64,000 nucleotides of DNA, taken from the NCBI RefSeq assembly GCF_000813145.1, contig NZ_BAZF01000001.1:310001-374000 (forward strand), read 5' to 3'. The notes under the pieces are model-generated. The model was not told the origin of the DNA and ran no database searches. It saw only the letters and a list, made by a program, of their open reading frames with translations. This document shows, piece by piece, positions 42,214 to 51,632 of the stretch. The position numbers were made by a program, and so were the translations under genes. The first letter of the stretch is position 1. Every line of letters starts with the position of its first letter. Origin of the DNA: Geobacter sp. OR-1 (GTDB lineage: Bacteria; Desulfobacterota; Desulfuromonadia; Geobacterales; DSM-12255).

Positions 42214-43306
42214 GAATCTGCCTTATTGCCCCCATTCCCCCCTTCCGGGCGGGATCGCCAAGTACTGCCACTCTCTGGGGCAGGAGCTGGAGAAACGGCA
42301 CGAACTGCTGCTGCTCAGCTACCGGCGCCAGTATCCCGAGCTGCTGTACGGCAGAAAAAGCCAGACTGACCCGGACATTGACCGCGACGACATCCGCCAT
42401 GAGTTCAGCCGTGTCACCTTCGCACTCGACTCCATCAACCCCCTGACCTGGCATGCCGCTGTGCGGAATATAGTTGCATTTCGGGCCGAAATCGTCCTCC
42501 TCCCCTGGTGGGTCACCTACTTCACTCCCATGTACCTGTACCTGGCCGGGAGACTGAAGAAGAAGGGGATCAGGGTTGTTCTCCTCTGCATCAACGTCTA
42601 TGAGCATGAAAACGGCCGGTTGAAAAAGCTGCTGACTGAAATAACCCTAAGCAGAGCCGATGCCCTGATTGTCCACTCCGAGCAGGAGAAAGCGGAAGTC
42701 CTGGCATTCAACCCGGCCGCAAAGGTGAAGAAGCATCTGCTGCCGTTGTTCCGGTACGAAACCAGTCATGCTCGCGAGCAGGACAACACCCTGCATCTGC
42801 TGTTCTTCGGCTTTGTGAGACCGTACAAGGGGCTGGATGTTCTGCTGCGGGCAATGGGCATCCTGAGAAGACATGACATCTCGTTGCGGATCGCCGGCGA
42901 ATTCTGGGACGACAAGGGAGTATACATTGGGCTGATCGATGAGCTGGGCATTTCGGATAAAGTGGAGCTCATCGATCGCTACGTTTCCGACCAGGAGATG
43001 GGCCGCTTCTTTGAGGAGGCGGATCTGGTGGTCCTACCATATCGCCGCACCAGGACATCGGGAGTCATAGCCACTGCCTACGGCTTTGCCAAACCGGTTC
43101 TGGCAACGGACGTGGGTGGATTTCGCGAGGTCATCAGGGATGGTTACACGGGCAAGATCGTGGCCCCGGACAGTCCCGAGGCCATTGCCGAGGGGATAAC
43201 ATGGTTTCTCAACCACAGGGATGTTGATTTTGCAAAAAATGTTGCGACATTCGCTGCCAAGGAGATGTCGTGGCGTTCTCTGGCGGCGATGGTTGAAACA
43301 TCGTAG
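42210..43306 (+). pseudogene. Family 4 glycosyltransferase broken by a -1 frameshift
   Basis: The ATG at 42210 (ATGA overlap) begins MRICLIAPIPPFR and then the frame turns to nonsense and stops at 42446. The next frame continues GGIAKYCHSLGQELEKRHELLLLSYRRQ and runs to 43306 with LFFGFVRPYKGLDVLLRAMG, LVVLPYRRTRTSGVIATAYGFAKPVLATDVGGFREVI. Adding one G to the GGG at 42246-42248 would join both parts into a normal GT-B protein of about 366 residues. So this is a sequencing error, a recent loss, or a phase-variable tract. As written the first 13 codons and the rest are out of frame. Confidence 0.85.
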
Positions 43307-43328
43307 GGGCGGAGCGAACGCCGCCCCT
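43305..43328. repeat. REP-like palindrome after the polysaccharide operon
   Basis: GTAGGGGCGG, loop of eight, CCGCCCCT: a strong GC hairpin overlapping the stop codon, between convergent genes. There is no T tract on either strand. The GTAGGGGCG core is like REP elements spread in many genomes; only one copy was seen here. Confidence 0.55.
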
Positions 43329-43342
43329 GATGATAGATCAGA

Positions 43343-43825
43343 TCATATTTCCCCGAGATTGTACTTCGTCACCAGCTCATACTCCCTGAAGTAAATGGGG
43401 GATTGATAGAGAATTTCCTGCCATGACTTGTTCAGCTCGGTTCCCATATCCTTGTCCGTACAGACCAGTTGATCGGCATTGTTGTAGTTTCTCTTGGCAA
43501 CGGTTCTGAATTTCCCTTTTCTGATCTCCAGGTCGATCTGGTGGTGGGTGACAGCCCCCATTTTTTCGATGTTCTTCTGGCAGGCAGGATACGAGGAAAG
43601 ATGCTTGGTATAGTATTTAGAGCCGAAATCGGTCAGGATGGTCTTCTCGGTCCAGGACAGAATGCCCTTACGAACCTTGACGCTCTTGCCATCGTAGTAA
43701 TTCGCCTCCACGTTCTTGTTGGGGATGTCGGTGTTGTTCTTCACCCATTGGGCAGCATCACAGGCGAGGGCACCTGACAGCAAAACTATACTCAGCGTTG
43801 CAGCGACAAAAACGTTTTTCTTCAT
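43343..43825 (-). CDS. Small secreted protein of unknown function
   Basis: A 160-residue protein with a signal peptide (KKNVFVAATLSIVLLSGALACDA; a Cys at 22 gives a poor lipobox) and a mature domain AQWVKNNTDIPNKNVEANYYDGKSVKVRKG..LSWTEKTIL with repeated short strands, two Cys that could pair, and RTVAKRNYNNADQLVC. The layout recalls surface-adhesin E-like proteins, but I am not certain. Start 43825 is fixed by AAGGAG seven bases upstream; the longer frame to 43927 lacks this. It stands alone on the minus strand inside the polysaccharide region. Confidence 0.78.
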   Translation of the reverse strand: MKKNVFVAATLSIVLLSGALACDAAQWVKNNTDIPNKNVEANYYDGKSVKVRKGILSWTEKTILTDFGSKYYTKHLSSYPACQKNIEKMGAVTHHQIDLEIRKGKFRTVAKRNYNNADQLVCTDKDMGTELNKSWQEILYQSPIYFREYELVTKYNLGEI

Positions 43826-43861
43826 TCTTAAGCTCCTTGCAATGTGGGTTTTCAGGTAAAA

Positions 43862-43889
43862 AACATACCATAGAATTGCTGATAAACAA
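43862..43889 (-). promoter_or_regulatory. Candidate promoter of the small secreted protein gene
   Basis: Minus strand: TTGTTT (43889-43884), 16-base spacer, TATGTT (43867-43862), 37 bases before the start codon. Confidence 0.35.
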
Positions 43890-43912
43890 AGCTCGGGTTG
43901 CGGCGGACAAAA

Positions 43913-43941
43913 TTGACTATTCCGCACTTAGTTGCTACCAT
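43913..43941 (+). promoter_or_regulatory. Candidate promoter of the GT-C-like membrane protein genes
   Basis: TTGACT (43913-43918), 17-base spacer, TACCAT (43936-43941), 38 bases before the ATG at 43979. It suggests a separate transcript for 43979-47083. Confidence 0.4.
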
Positions 43942-43978
43942 GCTGCGCTAACTGACCGAACAGGAAGGGTTGGCAACA

Positions 43979-45487
43979 ATGTCATCAGGATCAGCGCCGA
44001 AACAGAGCCAGCTGGCAGCAACAACGAACCAGGATTATTCAGTCCCCGCCTCTTTTCTGAAGTGGGCAACGGGTATACTTCTGGCTTATTTCGGCGCCCG
44101 TCTGCTGTTTTTCGCCCTGAACATCTCCTCGTTCATCCCGCCGGACGAGGTGACCCACGCCGGTATCTGCCAGGTATTCTCGAAGGTCTTCCTGTTTCCC
44201 GGCAACTCTCCCGCAACCTACGAGTTCGGCTTGGTCACCAACATCCCATGGCTCTACTACTTTGTCATGGGCAAGCTGCTCCACCTCAATATCTTCGGCA
44301 TTTCCGACCTGGTCTTCCTGCGTCTCTTGAATATCCCCCTCGCCTTCGGAACGGTATACTTCGCCCGGCAGACCCTGTTGCTCCTGACTTCCGACCGGCT
44401 GGCCCAACTGCTTCTGTTGATCGTCATGACCAATACCGCCATGTTCTCCTTTCTGTCAGCCTCCGTGTCTTACGACAACCTGACGAACCTCCTTGCGGCA
44501 ATGGCCATCTATTTCCAGTTTGCCTTCTTCAAGGAGCGCTCAGGCGGTCTCCTTGCCGCCTCGTGGCTCTGCCAGACGGCAGGCAGCCTGACCAAAGTCA
44601 CCTTTCTCCCTCTGATTCTAGCCTTGAACGTACTACTCTTGGTCCATGAAGGTAAATACCTGGCCCATTTAACGGCTGCCGTAGGTCGATATTTCCGGGA
44701 ACAGACCAGTTATGCGATTGCTGCTTCCCTGCTGCTACTGGTCACAATTGGCTTGAACCTGCAGCTGTACGGAGGGAATTATCGGCATTACGGGACCCTG
44801 AACCCGCAAATGGCAACCGTCGTATCCCCTTCCGCCGCAACGCAGTATCGACTGGATGCGCGCGGCAGGATATTCAACGACTACAAGGACGGCAAAATCT
44901 CTTACATGGATGCGTTGATCAAGGCAGGGGAGATCAAGCATCCCAGCGACAAGGCAGATACCTTCTACCTCCTGATGAACTATGAAAAATTGAAAGCCAA
45001 CCCCAAGCTCTGGCTGACCCCGCCCGGCTACGCCGGGGTCTGGTTACAGATCATGTCCGCTACCATCTTCGGCATCAAGGCCCATCTGGGGATGTTCAAG
45101 AGCACACCTTGGATGGTGCCGCTCTATCTGATCATGGCTATGGCATTCGTGGGCTTTCTCATCCGCTACCGTCCAGCGAAATCGGGATGGCTAGCCGCTG
45201 GAATGACAGGAGTGGCACTCTTCTATGCGGGATATATCATGTACATGCTGAACTATGATTCCTATCTCAACTACGGAGAACCATCGCTCACCGTGTATGG
45301 CCGCTATATCTTCCCCATCCTGGTCCCAGCCTCAGTTTTGTCAAGCCACTACCTGCTGCAGCTCTTCCAGAACCGGAGCATCCGGCTTGCTCTGGCGCTG
45401 GCAACGGCGCTGCTGTTCATTTCCTATGATTTCCCCTGGTTCCTGATGCACGTAACCCCGGAATGGTACACATGGATGCCGAGGTAA
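43979..45487 (+). CDS. Large membrane protein, GT-C glycosyltransferase-like
   Basis: About 502 residues with some ten to twelve membrane helices. The first loop has the acidic pair in FIPPDEVTHAGICQVF, as in GT-C transferases that use lipid-phosphate sugars (mannosyltransferase/DUF2142-like), followed by MFSFLSASVSYDNLTNLLAAMAIYF and a long periplasmic loop (about 250-345). The C-terminal part has YGEPSLTVYGRYIFPILVPA. A role in transferring sugars in the periplasm is inferred from the acidic loop and the polysaccharide setting. The ATG at 43979 (AGGG nine bases upstream) is preferred to a TTG at 43970. The next gene follows after three bases. Confidence 0.82.
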   Translation: MSSGSAPKQSQLAATTNQDYSVPASFLKWATGILLAYFGARLLFFALNISSFIPPDEVTHAGICQVFSKVFLFPGNSPATYEFGLVTNIPWLYYFVMGKLLHLNIFGISDLVFLRLLNIPLAFGTVYFARQTLLLLTSDRLAQLLLLIVMTNTAMFSFLSASVSYDNLTNLLAAMAIYFQFAFFKERSGGLLAASWLCQTAGSLTKVTFLPLILALNVLLLVHEGKYLAHLTAAVGRYFREQTSYAIAASLLLLVTIGLNLQLYGGNYRHYGTLNPQMATVVSPSAATQYRLDARGRIFNDYKDGKISYMDALIKAGEIKHPSDKADTFYLLMNYEKLKANPKLWLTPPGYAGVWLQIMSATIFGIKAHLGMFKSTPWMVPLYLIMAMAFVGFLIRYRPAKSGWLAAGMTGVALFYAGYIMYMLNYDSYLNYGEPSLTVYGRYIFPILVPASVLSSHYLLQLFQNRSIRLALALATALLFISYDFPWFLMHVTPEWYTWMPR

Positions 45488-45490
45488 CCG

Positions 45491-47083
45491 GTGAAAAGTA
45501 ATGTCACGGACAACAAGTGGCGGTTTGCGTCAGCCCTCTGCCTGGTTGCCATGGTGACCGTCGTTGTTTATTGGCCGGTGCTGCATAATGACTTCATCGA
45601 CTTTGACGACGACGTTTACGTCACGGTCAACAGGGTGGTGCAGCAGGGACTGTCGTTAAATGGGTTCCTCTGGGCGCTCACCACCTTTCACGCCGGCAAC
45701 TGGCATCCGCTCACCTGGCTCTCCCACATGCTGGACGTGTCGCTGTTCGGCTCGAATCCCGCAGGGCATCACGCCACTAATCTTATCCTCCACGCCGCAA
45801 ATACCCTGCTGCTCTGCGCCCTGCTCTGCCGTCTTACCGGTTTTGTCGGCCGTAGCCTCGCGGTGGCGCTCCTGTTTGCGCTTCACCCCCTGCACGTGGA
45901 GTCGGTCGCCTGGGTGGCCGAACGCAAGGATCTCCTCTCCACCCTTTTCTGGCTCCTAACCATGTGTCTGTATGTCTGGTACGCCGGCAAGCCATCCATG
46001 AAACGCTATCTCCCGGTGGCCATCTTCTTTGCCCTTGGGCTGATGGCCAAACAGATGCCGGTGACACTGCCGATCGTGCTGCTGCTCATGGACTACTGGC
46101 CACTCAATAGAGCAACCGGAGTCAATGCCAAGACCCTGTTGGCAGAAAAAATCCCTCTCCTGGTGCTGGCAGCTGCCGCTTCATTCATGATCCTCCGGGC
46201 TCATGCTGTTGTCGGGGCGCTGCTCCAGACTGACCAGGGTTCCATGCTTCTGCACAGCGGTAATGCCCTGATTTCTTATGTGAAATATATCCGTAACATG
46301 TTCTGGCCCGCCGATCTGGCACTGTTCTACCCTTTCGAGTCTGACGCCGTCACTCCGCTCAAGGTTGCCGGGGCGTTCGGTCTGCTGCTGGCCATTACCG
46401 TTTTGGTGGCGACGCAGAGAAAAAGCCGCCCCTATCTCCTGTTCGGATGGCTCTGGTATCTCATCACGCTGGTGCCGGTGATCGGGTTCATCCGGGTGGG
46501 GGGACAGGCCCTGGCGGACCGGTATACCTACGTTCCGCTGATCGGGGTGTTTCTGATCATCGTGTGGGGGGTGACGGAGCTGGCTGGGCAATGGCGCCAC
46601 GGGGTGGTGGTGGCTGGGTGCGGAATGGCAGCAGTCATTGTCATCCTCTCAGTGGTGACAATCAAACAGATCCGCTACTGGCAGAACAGCCACGACCTCT
46701 TTGCCCATGCCCTGGCCGTGGTCCCGCGGAACTGGCTGGCCCACAACAACATGGGGATCCTCCTTGCCCAGCACAACCGCAACGATGAAGCCTTGCAGCA
46801 TTTCCAGGAATCGGTACGACTGAATCCCAAAGGGATCGAAGGTTTCAGGAATCTGGGGAATTCACTGCTGATAGCGGGAAGAAACTCCGAGGCCATTGAA
46901 GCCTTCCGACAGGCGGTATGGATCAACGCCAACGACCCGGAAAGCCACTATCGTCTGGGATATGCCTATCTCATTGCCGGAAACAGCGACTTCGCCCAGC
47001 AGGAATACCGCCAGTTGCAACGTCTGAATGCAGCTTACGCGAGTTCGTTACTCGATTCCATCAGGATACTCGGCAAACATTGA
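45491..47083 (+). CDS. TMTC-like membrane protein with C-terminal TPR repeats
   Basis: A 530-residue protein: about ten membrane helices (1-400) with FIDFDDDVYVTVNRVVQQG in the first loop and HPLTWLSHMLDVSLFGSNPAGHHATNLILHAANTLLL, ALHPLHVESVAWVAERKDLLSTLF, then three TPR units (about 410-520; NWLAHNNMGILLAQHNRNDEALQHFQESVRLNPKG). This is the layout of TMTC-type proteins, some of which are O-mannosyltransferases in eukaryotes; bacterial members are uncharacterised. It starts at GTG with GAGG six bases upstream, coupled to the gene before it. Confidence 0.85.
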   Translation: MKSNVTDNKWRFASALCLVAMVTVVVYWPVLHNDFIDFDDDVYVTVNRVVQQGLSLNGFLWALTTFHAGNWHPLTWLSHMLDVSLFGSNPAGHHATNLILHAANTLLLCALLCRLTGFVGRSLAVALLFALHPLHVESVAWVAERKDLLSTLFWLLTMCLYVWYAGKPSMKRYLPVAIFFALGLMAKQMPVTLPIVLLLMDYWPLNRATGVNAKTLLAEKIPLLVLAAAASFMILRAHAVVGALLQTDQGSMLLHSGNALISYVKYIRNMFWPADLALFYPFESDAVTPLKVAGAFGLLLAITVLVATQRKSRPYLLFGWLWYLITLVPVIGFIRVGGQALADRYTYVPLIGVFLIIVWGVTELAGQWRHGVVVAGCGMAAVIVILSVVTIKQIRYWQNSHDLFAHALAVVPRNWLAHNNMGILLAQHNRNDEALQHFQESVRLNPKGIEGFRNLGNSLLIAGRNSEAIEAFRQAVWINANDPESHYRLGYAYLIAGNSDFAQQEYRQLQRLNAAYASSLLDSIRILGKH

Positions 47084-47104
47084 AAGGCCAGCCTCCTGGT
47101 CAGG

Positions 47105-48952
47105 CTATTGATGCCCTCCTGCTGTCGGGCTACTGCTGCTTATGCTCCCCTTCTTATGTTGCGCCACGGCTTCCGAATCCCTGAACTTGATCATTTCGTT
47201 CTGAGCATCTGAAAATCTTCCTTGCATCCTGTACAGTGCCGATAGATTAAAGTGTGCCGTGCTATTCAATGGGTCGATTGCCAGCACTTTGTTCAAGTAC
47301 GCCATCGCATTTGCATAATCTCCCTGTTCCGCTTTCAGGCTTCCCATGTCAATGAGAGCCGGGATATAATCAGGATTGATTTTCAGTGACTGCCAGAAAA
47401 AAATCTCCGCATCGACGAACTGCCGTCTGGATAGATATGTTTCTCCGGCACGACACAACTCAACGGTCCTGTCAGCCAGTATCTTGTCTATTCCATGCCC
47501 CATTTCGTTTAGTTTATCGCGATATGAGTGCGCCCGTTTTATATTCCCATATTGTTCGTCCATCATCATTAATACCAGATACGGTTCCGGATTGAGCGGT
47601 TCCCGTTCCATAACCTTGAACAATGGCTTTTCAGCCTTGCCCGGCATATTTTCCTTCCAGAATATGTATGAATCTCCAATCAGATATTTTGTTGCTATAT
47701 CCGGTTTGGAATCGGCGGCTTCAAGGTTGGCCACCGCCTGGGCGATTTGGCCCTGTTTATAATACGATAACCCGAGATTTCTAAACCCCACAAACGTATC
47801 CGGAGCGTCTTTTGTCATGCGGGTAAAAAATCCGATCTCAGATTTCCAGATGCTGTTTCGACTGAACCCGACAAAAGCATACAGCGTGCAAAGGGTCACG
47901 ATTCCGACTGCCACGCCCTTCCCATTAAATCTGCAGATTATGAACGCCAGGCAGAGAGCAAAGCCCATCAATGAAAAATAGGCATACCGGTCGGCCATCA
48001 TTGTCGTTGAATGAATCGGGATTATATTGATGACAGGGAGGAGAAAGAGAATAAACCAGATGGCTGAAAACACGAGTTCAGCATGCTTTCTGAAGGCAAT
48101 AACAGCGCCAATCACGACCACAATAACCACTGAACATAGTATCCCGGCAACCATGCCCGGTTGAACGTTGTACAAGACTTTCAGCTGCGCCGGGACGATC
48201 ATGTTCAGTGCGTATCTTACCACCAGATATGGCGCCGTAATTATGTTCGAGATACCGATTCCCGCGAGAAAATTTGCCTTCTGGACCGCGACAGAGCGGA
48301 GAATCAGGTAGATGGTAACAGGAATCATGTACGGGATATACCTGCTGAAACGAATCTTTTCCCTCAGTATCCGGCAATCATAAACGAGGAAAACCATCGG
48401 CAGCAACAGTGCGAATTCTTTGGAAAAAATTGCCACAGCAAAACAGGCGACCGCAGGAATCCGATAATTCTTGATGTAGAAAAGCAGGGACAGCAGGGCA
48501 AAACTGGCAGAGAGCAGTGTATTCCTGCCGCCGGAGAGAAAATTTACGGTTTCACCTGCCATGGGATGCAGTGCAAAGATCAGGGCGGCGACAAGAGCCA
48601 GGCATTCCTTTTTGAACAGCGCTGCAGTCACGGCGTAAAAAAGTAGCACTGCCACCATATGCAGGACCAGATTGGTGATGTGGTAACCGGTCGGATTTCC
48701 CCCCCAGACGGCACGATCCAGAGCAAAAGAGATATATGTCACAGGACGGTAATATCCGGTAGAGTCTTCGATTGTGTCTTCGGAAAGGAAGAATTGGGGG
48801 ATGTTGCTCAGTTTTTCCAGAAGCGGGTTATTGACGATTATAAAGGCGTCGTCCCACACAAAACCATGACTGAGGGTCGAGCCATATAGCGCTGCTATAA
48901 GGATGATTAAAAAACCAAATCGGAACACGGCATGTTTTTGCGGGACCGTCAT
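47105..48952 (-). CDS. TMTC-like membrane protein with TPR repeats (second copy)
   Basis: A 615-residue protein of the same layout as the convergent neighbour: FVWDDAFIIVNNPLLEKLSNIPQFF, YYRPVTYISFALDRAVWGGNPTGYHITNLVLHMVAVLLF, ALHPMAGETVNFLSGGRNTLLSASF, MADRYAYFSLMGF, then TPR units (about 375-590; YIPALIDMGSLKAEQGDYANAMAYLNKVLAIDPLN). Base composition is visibly more AT-rich than the gene at 45491, so they are not a recent duplication. It ends 21 bases from the convergent gene. A GT-C-type transferase role is possible; the TPRs probably bind a partner protein. Confidence 0.85.
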   Translation of the reverse strand: MTVPQKHAVFRFGFLIILIAALYGSTLSHGFVWDDAFIIVNNPLLEKLSNIPQFFLSEDTIEDSTGYYRPVTYISFALDRAVWGGNPTGYHITNLVLHMVAVLLFYAVTAALFKKECLALVAALIFALHPMAGETVNFLSGGRNTLLSASFALLSLLFYIKNYRIPAVACFAVAIFSKEFALLLPMVFLVYDCRILREKIRFSRYIPYMIPVTIYLILRSVAVQKANFLAGIGISNIITAPYLVVRYALNMIVPAQLKVLYNVQPGMVAGILCSVVIVVVIGAVIAFRKHAELVFSAIWFILFLLPVINIIPIHSTTMMADRYAYFSLMGFALCLAFIICRFNGKGVAVGIVTLCTLYAFVGFSRNSIWKSEIGFFTRMTKDAPDTFVGFRNLGLSYYKQGQIAQAVANLEAADSKPDIATKYLIGDSYIFWKENMPGKAEKPLFKVMEREPLNPEPYLVLMMMDEQYGNIKRAHSYRDKLNEMGHGIDKILADRTVELCRAGETYLSRRQFVDAEIFFWQSLKINPDYIPALIDMGSLKAEQGDYANAMAYLNKVLAIDPLNSTAHFNLSALYRMQGRFSDAQNEMIKFRDSEAVAQHKKGSISSSSPTAGGHQ

Positions 48953-49032
48953 TCGCAGGTTTACTCCGTGAAACTTGGGCTGTTGCCATTCGGGAACTGC
49001 AGGAGCTGTGCTAATGCATCAAGCCGCGGATA

Positions 49033-50298
49033 CTAAACAACTGATGCCTCACCTCTCCGTGCATCAATCATATCGAGCATTTCGTGAAACACCCCGGCGT
49101 GCGTTCTTGCTCCCCCCTCGGCCAAAGAACAAGCGGTCGCGACACCCTGATCATATCTGAACAGCATCTCCCGGCGGGGGAAGAATAGCCGTACCGGCAG
49201 CCAGATACAGCCTGCTCCAATAAATAGCAGCGCCGCCACCCAGATAAAGAAAACGCCATAATCCCCAATGTAATCGGTAACCACAAGACGCCTTATGTCG
49301 GGGAAAGCCAGCCGGTAACCGTCGCGAACAAATTCTCCGCCACCTGGAGCGCTCCCGGAAAAAAGAACTTCCTTGCCCTTCAGCAGTTTGAACTTGAGAG
49401 TTACATTACCCGTCATATAGGATATGTAACGATCACTGCCGGCAACCGGTTCCGGAATGCTGAACACGATTCGATAAGGTGATCCGGGGATTTCTTCGCT
49501 AGCCTCTTTTCCCGGCGGGTAGCAATTCAGGATGCTGTGTTTCTCGATACCCGCAGGCAAGTCAGGAGCGGAGAAACGCAGCAAAAGGGCCAGCCCCAGG
49601 TAACGGGGATAGACGAAAGACCCTCCATACATGGACGGCGGATATATCCCGAATACCCTTTTCCCGTACCCTGAACTCGACGGAGCGACCTCCATGGTCA
49701 AGGTCTTCCTCAGTATCGGGCCGGACGAGTTGGCCAGGGTGATCCGCTCTACCCTGCCCCCGATCCCTTCCGGTACTGGCAGCGGTTCGCCCTCGACGAC
49801 CATCTGCCGGTGTGAGGTCCGGGTGGTTATGCTTATGAGGATGCCGGTGAAAAGGCAGAACGTCCCGGCCAGAAAGAGTATCCGTGCCGGGAAAATACTG
49901 GCTCCACGCCAGGCCGTAACTGCATTTTCCGAACGCCGGGTTTTGTATCCCACAGCGCCAAGACGGGACTGCAGGTCCGAAAAAGAGGGCGCAGCCGTCA
50001 GTTCAACGGATTCGTCAAACAGCGCCGGCTTGACATCAGACGTTTTCCCGTTCAGTACCCTGCGCTTTTTAAGGTGCCAGCACGTTTCTTGCAGAATACG
50101 GAGCGCGCTGTTCAGCGGGATCAAGGCAAGAATACCGTCCAGGATAAGACTATTGCGGGTGAAGGCCATCAAAGTAATCAAGGTCTCATTAGTGAAGAAG
50201 GCGATCCCGATATAAACGAGAAAGAAGAACCCGACAACAAGGGGGGGCAAGGCTCGGGACGATGCCGCTGTGAGGATAGTTTGGAGCAGGCGTTTCAT
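49033..50298 (-). CDS. ResB-like membrane protein of the DUF2318/ABC module
   Basis: A 421-residue protein with two N-terminal helices (about 18-36 and 48-66), a third (about 133-155), a beta-rich periplasmic domain (about 160-350) and a last helix (about 358-380) before a cytoplasmic tail. This is the ResB/Ccs1 order and resembles the 392-residue protein at 61983 more than the full ResB at 59723, but the similarity is weak by eye. ResB proteins hold apocytochrome and heme during c-type cytochrome assembly. Here it overlaps the DUF2318 gene by ATGA and ends the module, so it probably works with it. GGAGGGG precedes the ATG. Confidence 0.7.
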   Translation of the reverse strand: MKRLLQTILTAASSRALPPLVVGFFFLVYIGIAFFTNETLITLMAFTRNSLILDGILALIPLNSALRILQETCWHLKKRRVLNGKTSDVKPALFDESVELTAAPSFSDLQSRLGAVGYKTRRSENAVTAWRGASIFPARILFLAGTFCLFTGILISITTRTSHRQMVVEGEPLPVPEGIGGRVERITLANSSGPILRKTLTMEVAPSSSGYGKRVFGIYPPSMYGGSFVYPRYLGLALLLRFSAPDLPAGIEKHSILNCYPPGKEASEEIPGSPYRIVFSIPEPVAGSDRYISYMTGNVTLKFKLLKGKEVLFSGSAPGGGEFVRDGYRLAFPDIRRLVVTDYIGDYGVFFIWVAALLFIGAGCIWLPVRLFFPRREMLFRYDQGVATACSLAEGGARTHAGVFHEMLDMIDARRGEASVV

Positions 50299-51632
50299 TT
50301 CCCCCCCTCCTTTACCCGTGCCGTTGCCCTGACAGTCGAACTCCAGGCATTCAGGAGGGTCATACCGTCAATGGCCACACCATCCGCTTTTTCGGTGAAT
50401 TGAATCGGCACCGGATTGCATCCTCCCGGTTTACCCACGGTGTCCAGCGGAATCAGAGTCTTGCAGTAGTAGCAGATCACCGACCCTTCGGCCTGTCCGT
50501 AGCCGTCCGGCTTGCAGATGGCGCAGGCATCAAGATCAACGGTCAACTGCCCGGCTGGTGACAGCAGCACGAAGAAACGTGCTTCCTTTCCTTCCTGTTT
50601 GAACAGGTATTTGTGAAGCTTGCCGTCCTCCAGATTGATTTCTCCCTTCTTCGGAATGAAGATCTCCCCGGATGGGCTCGCCGTGACCGGTTCAGGTTTC
50701 GGGTCCCAATATTCGACACTGGGGAAACTGCTCTGATAAGCCGCTGCGGCAAAGATTGCCAGGGAAAACAAAGGTGTTATCAGCAGCATCCGTTTATTCC
50801 GGATGGCATCGGCGAGGAGTTTTCGGCGGCGTGCTCCCTGGCGGATATGGGCCACCGACGGCAATCTCTGGAAGTTTATAGCCAGCGCAATCAGAATCGC
50901 CGGGGTAAACCAGATAATCATACCCCCCCAGAAACCTACCTCTTTGCCGAACAGGAGACCGATGTATCCCCAGACAACGGAACGGACGAAAAGGTGATCC
51001 GGAATCAGAACCGATTCCATGAACTGATGAACGAAATCATGAACCCCCTTCATCACCTTCATGCTTAATGGCGAAAAAAGGTCGAGGCGGAGGCTTGAAG
51101 ATGAGCAGAAAAGCAGGAGTGCCACAACAGCTGTCAGCATACCCGACGGTGACACGGTCAATGAAGCCGGCAGCCGCTTCTCCACCGCCAGGGCGATAAC
51201 GGTCAGAATTCCGGCGATCAAAACCAGGAACAGCAGCTTTGGGAAGTTGCCGTCGGTTCCGGAAATCCGGCAGGCGCACACCAACCCGGTTATTATGCCT
51301 GCCAGAACTGCTCCAGTCCCAGCGCCGATCGAGGTATTGACAAGCCGTGCTCCCGAGGAGATCGTCACCCTACGGCCGGTGCTGCGATAGATAGCAGCGA
51401 CGGATATCCCCCAGAGCAGGAGGAAACTTACTCCCAGTGCCGACTTTACAGCCCCGAATGGAATCGCCGCCGGAAGTGAACGGAACATGAAAAAAGCTCC
51501 GGACACCCCGATCGCGAACCCGGATATGCTTGTCGTCGTCACGACTGATCGAAGCCCGGGGAACCCTCTCAACAGGACCAGGACAATCCCGAACCATGAG
51601 ATGAGCTGGGGGATGAGTTTCACTGCAACCAT
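50295..51632 (-). CDS. DUF2318 membrane protein with Cys-rich C-terminal domain
   Basis: A 445-residue protein with about eight membrane helices (1-310) and a soluble end domain bearing CAIC, CYYC and GGCNP (DACAICKPDGYGQAEG.., ICYYCKTLIPLDTVGKPGGCNPVPI), the mark of DUF2318. This domain may bind iron or another metal or an Fe-S centre. In Campylobacter jejuni a related gene lies in the P19/Ftr1 iron uptake cluster next to two ABC permeases and an ATPase, as I recall it; the same neighbours occur here. Its start overlaps the ATPase stop (TGATG). Confidence 0.82.
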   Translation of the reverse strand: MVAVKLIPQLISWFGIVLVLLRGFPGLRSVVTTTSISGFAIGVSGAFFMFRSLPAAIPFGAVKSALGVSFLLLWGISVAAIYRSTGRRVTISSGARLVNTSIGAGTGAVLAGIITGLVCACRISGTDGNFPKLLFLVLIAGILTVIALAVEKRLPASLTVSPSGMLTAVVALLLFCSSSSLRLDLFSPLSMKVMKGVHDFVHQFMESVLIPDHLFVRSVVWGYIGLLFGKEVGFWGGMIIWFTPAILIALAINFQRLPSVAHIRQGARRRKLLADAIRNKRMLLITPLFSLAIFAAAAYQSSFPSVEYWDPKPEPVTASPSGEIFIPKKGEINLEDGKLHKYLFKQEGKEARFFVLLSPAGQLTVDLDACAICKPDGYGQAEGSVICYYCKTLIPLDTVGKPGGCNPVPIQFTEKADGVAIDGMTLLNAWSSTVRATARVKEGGK

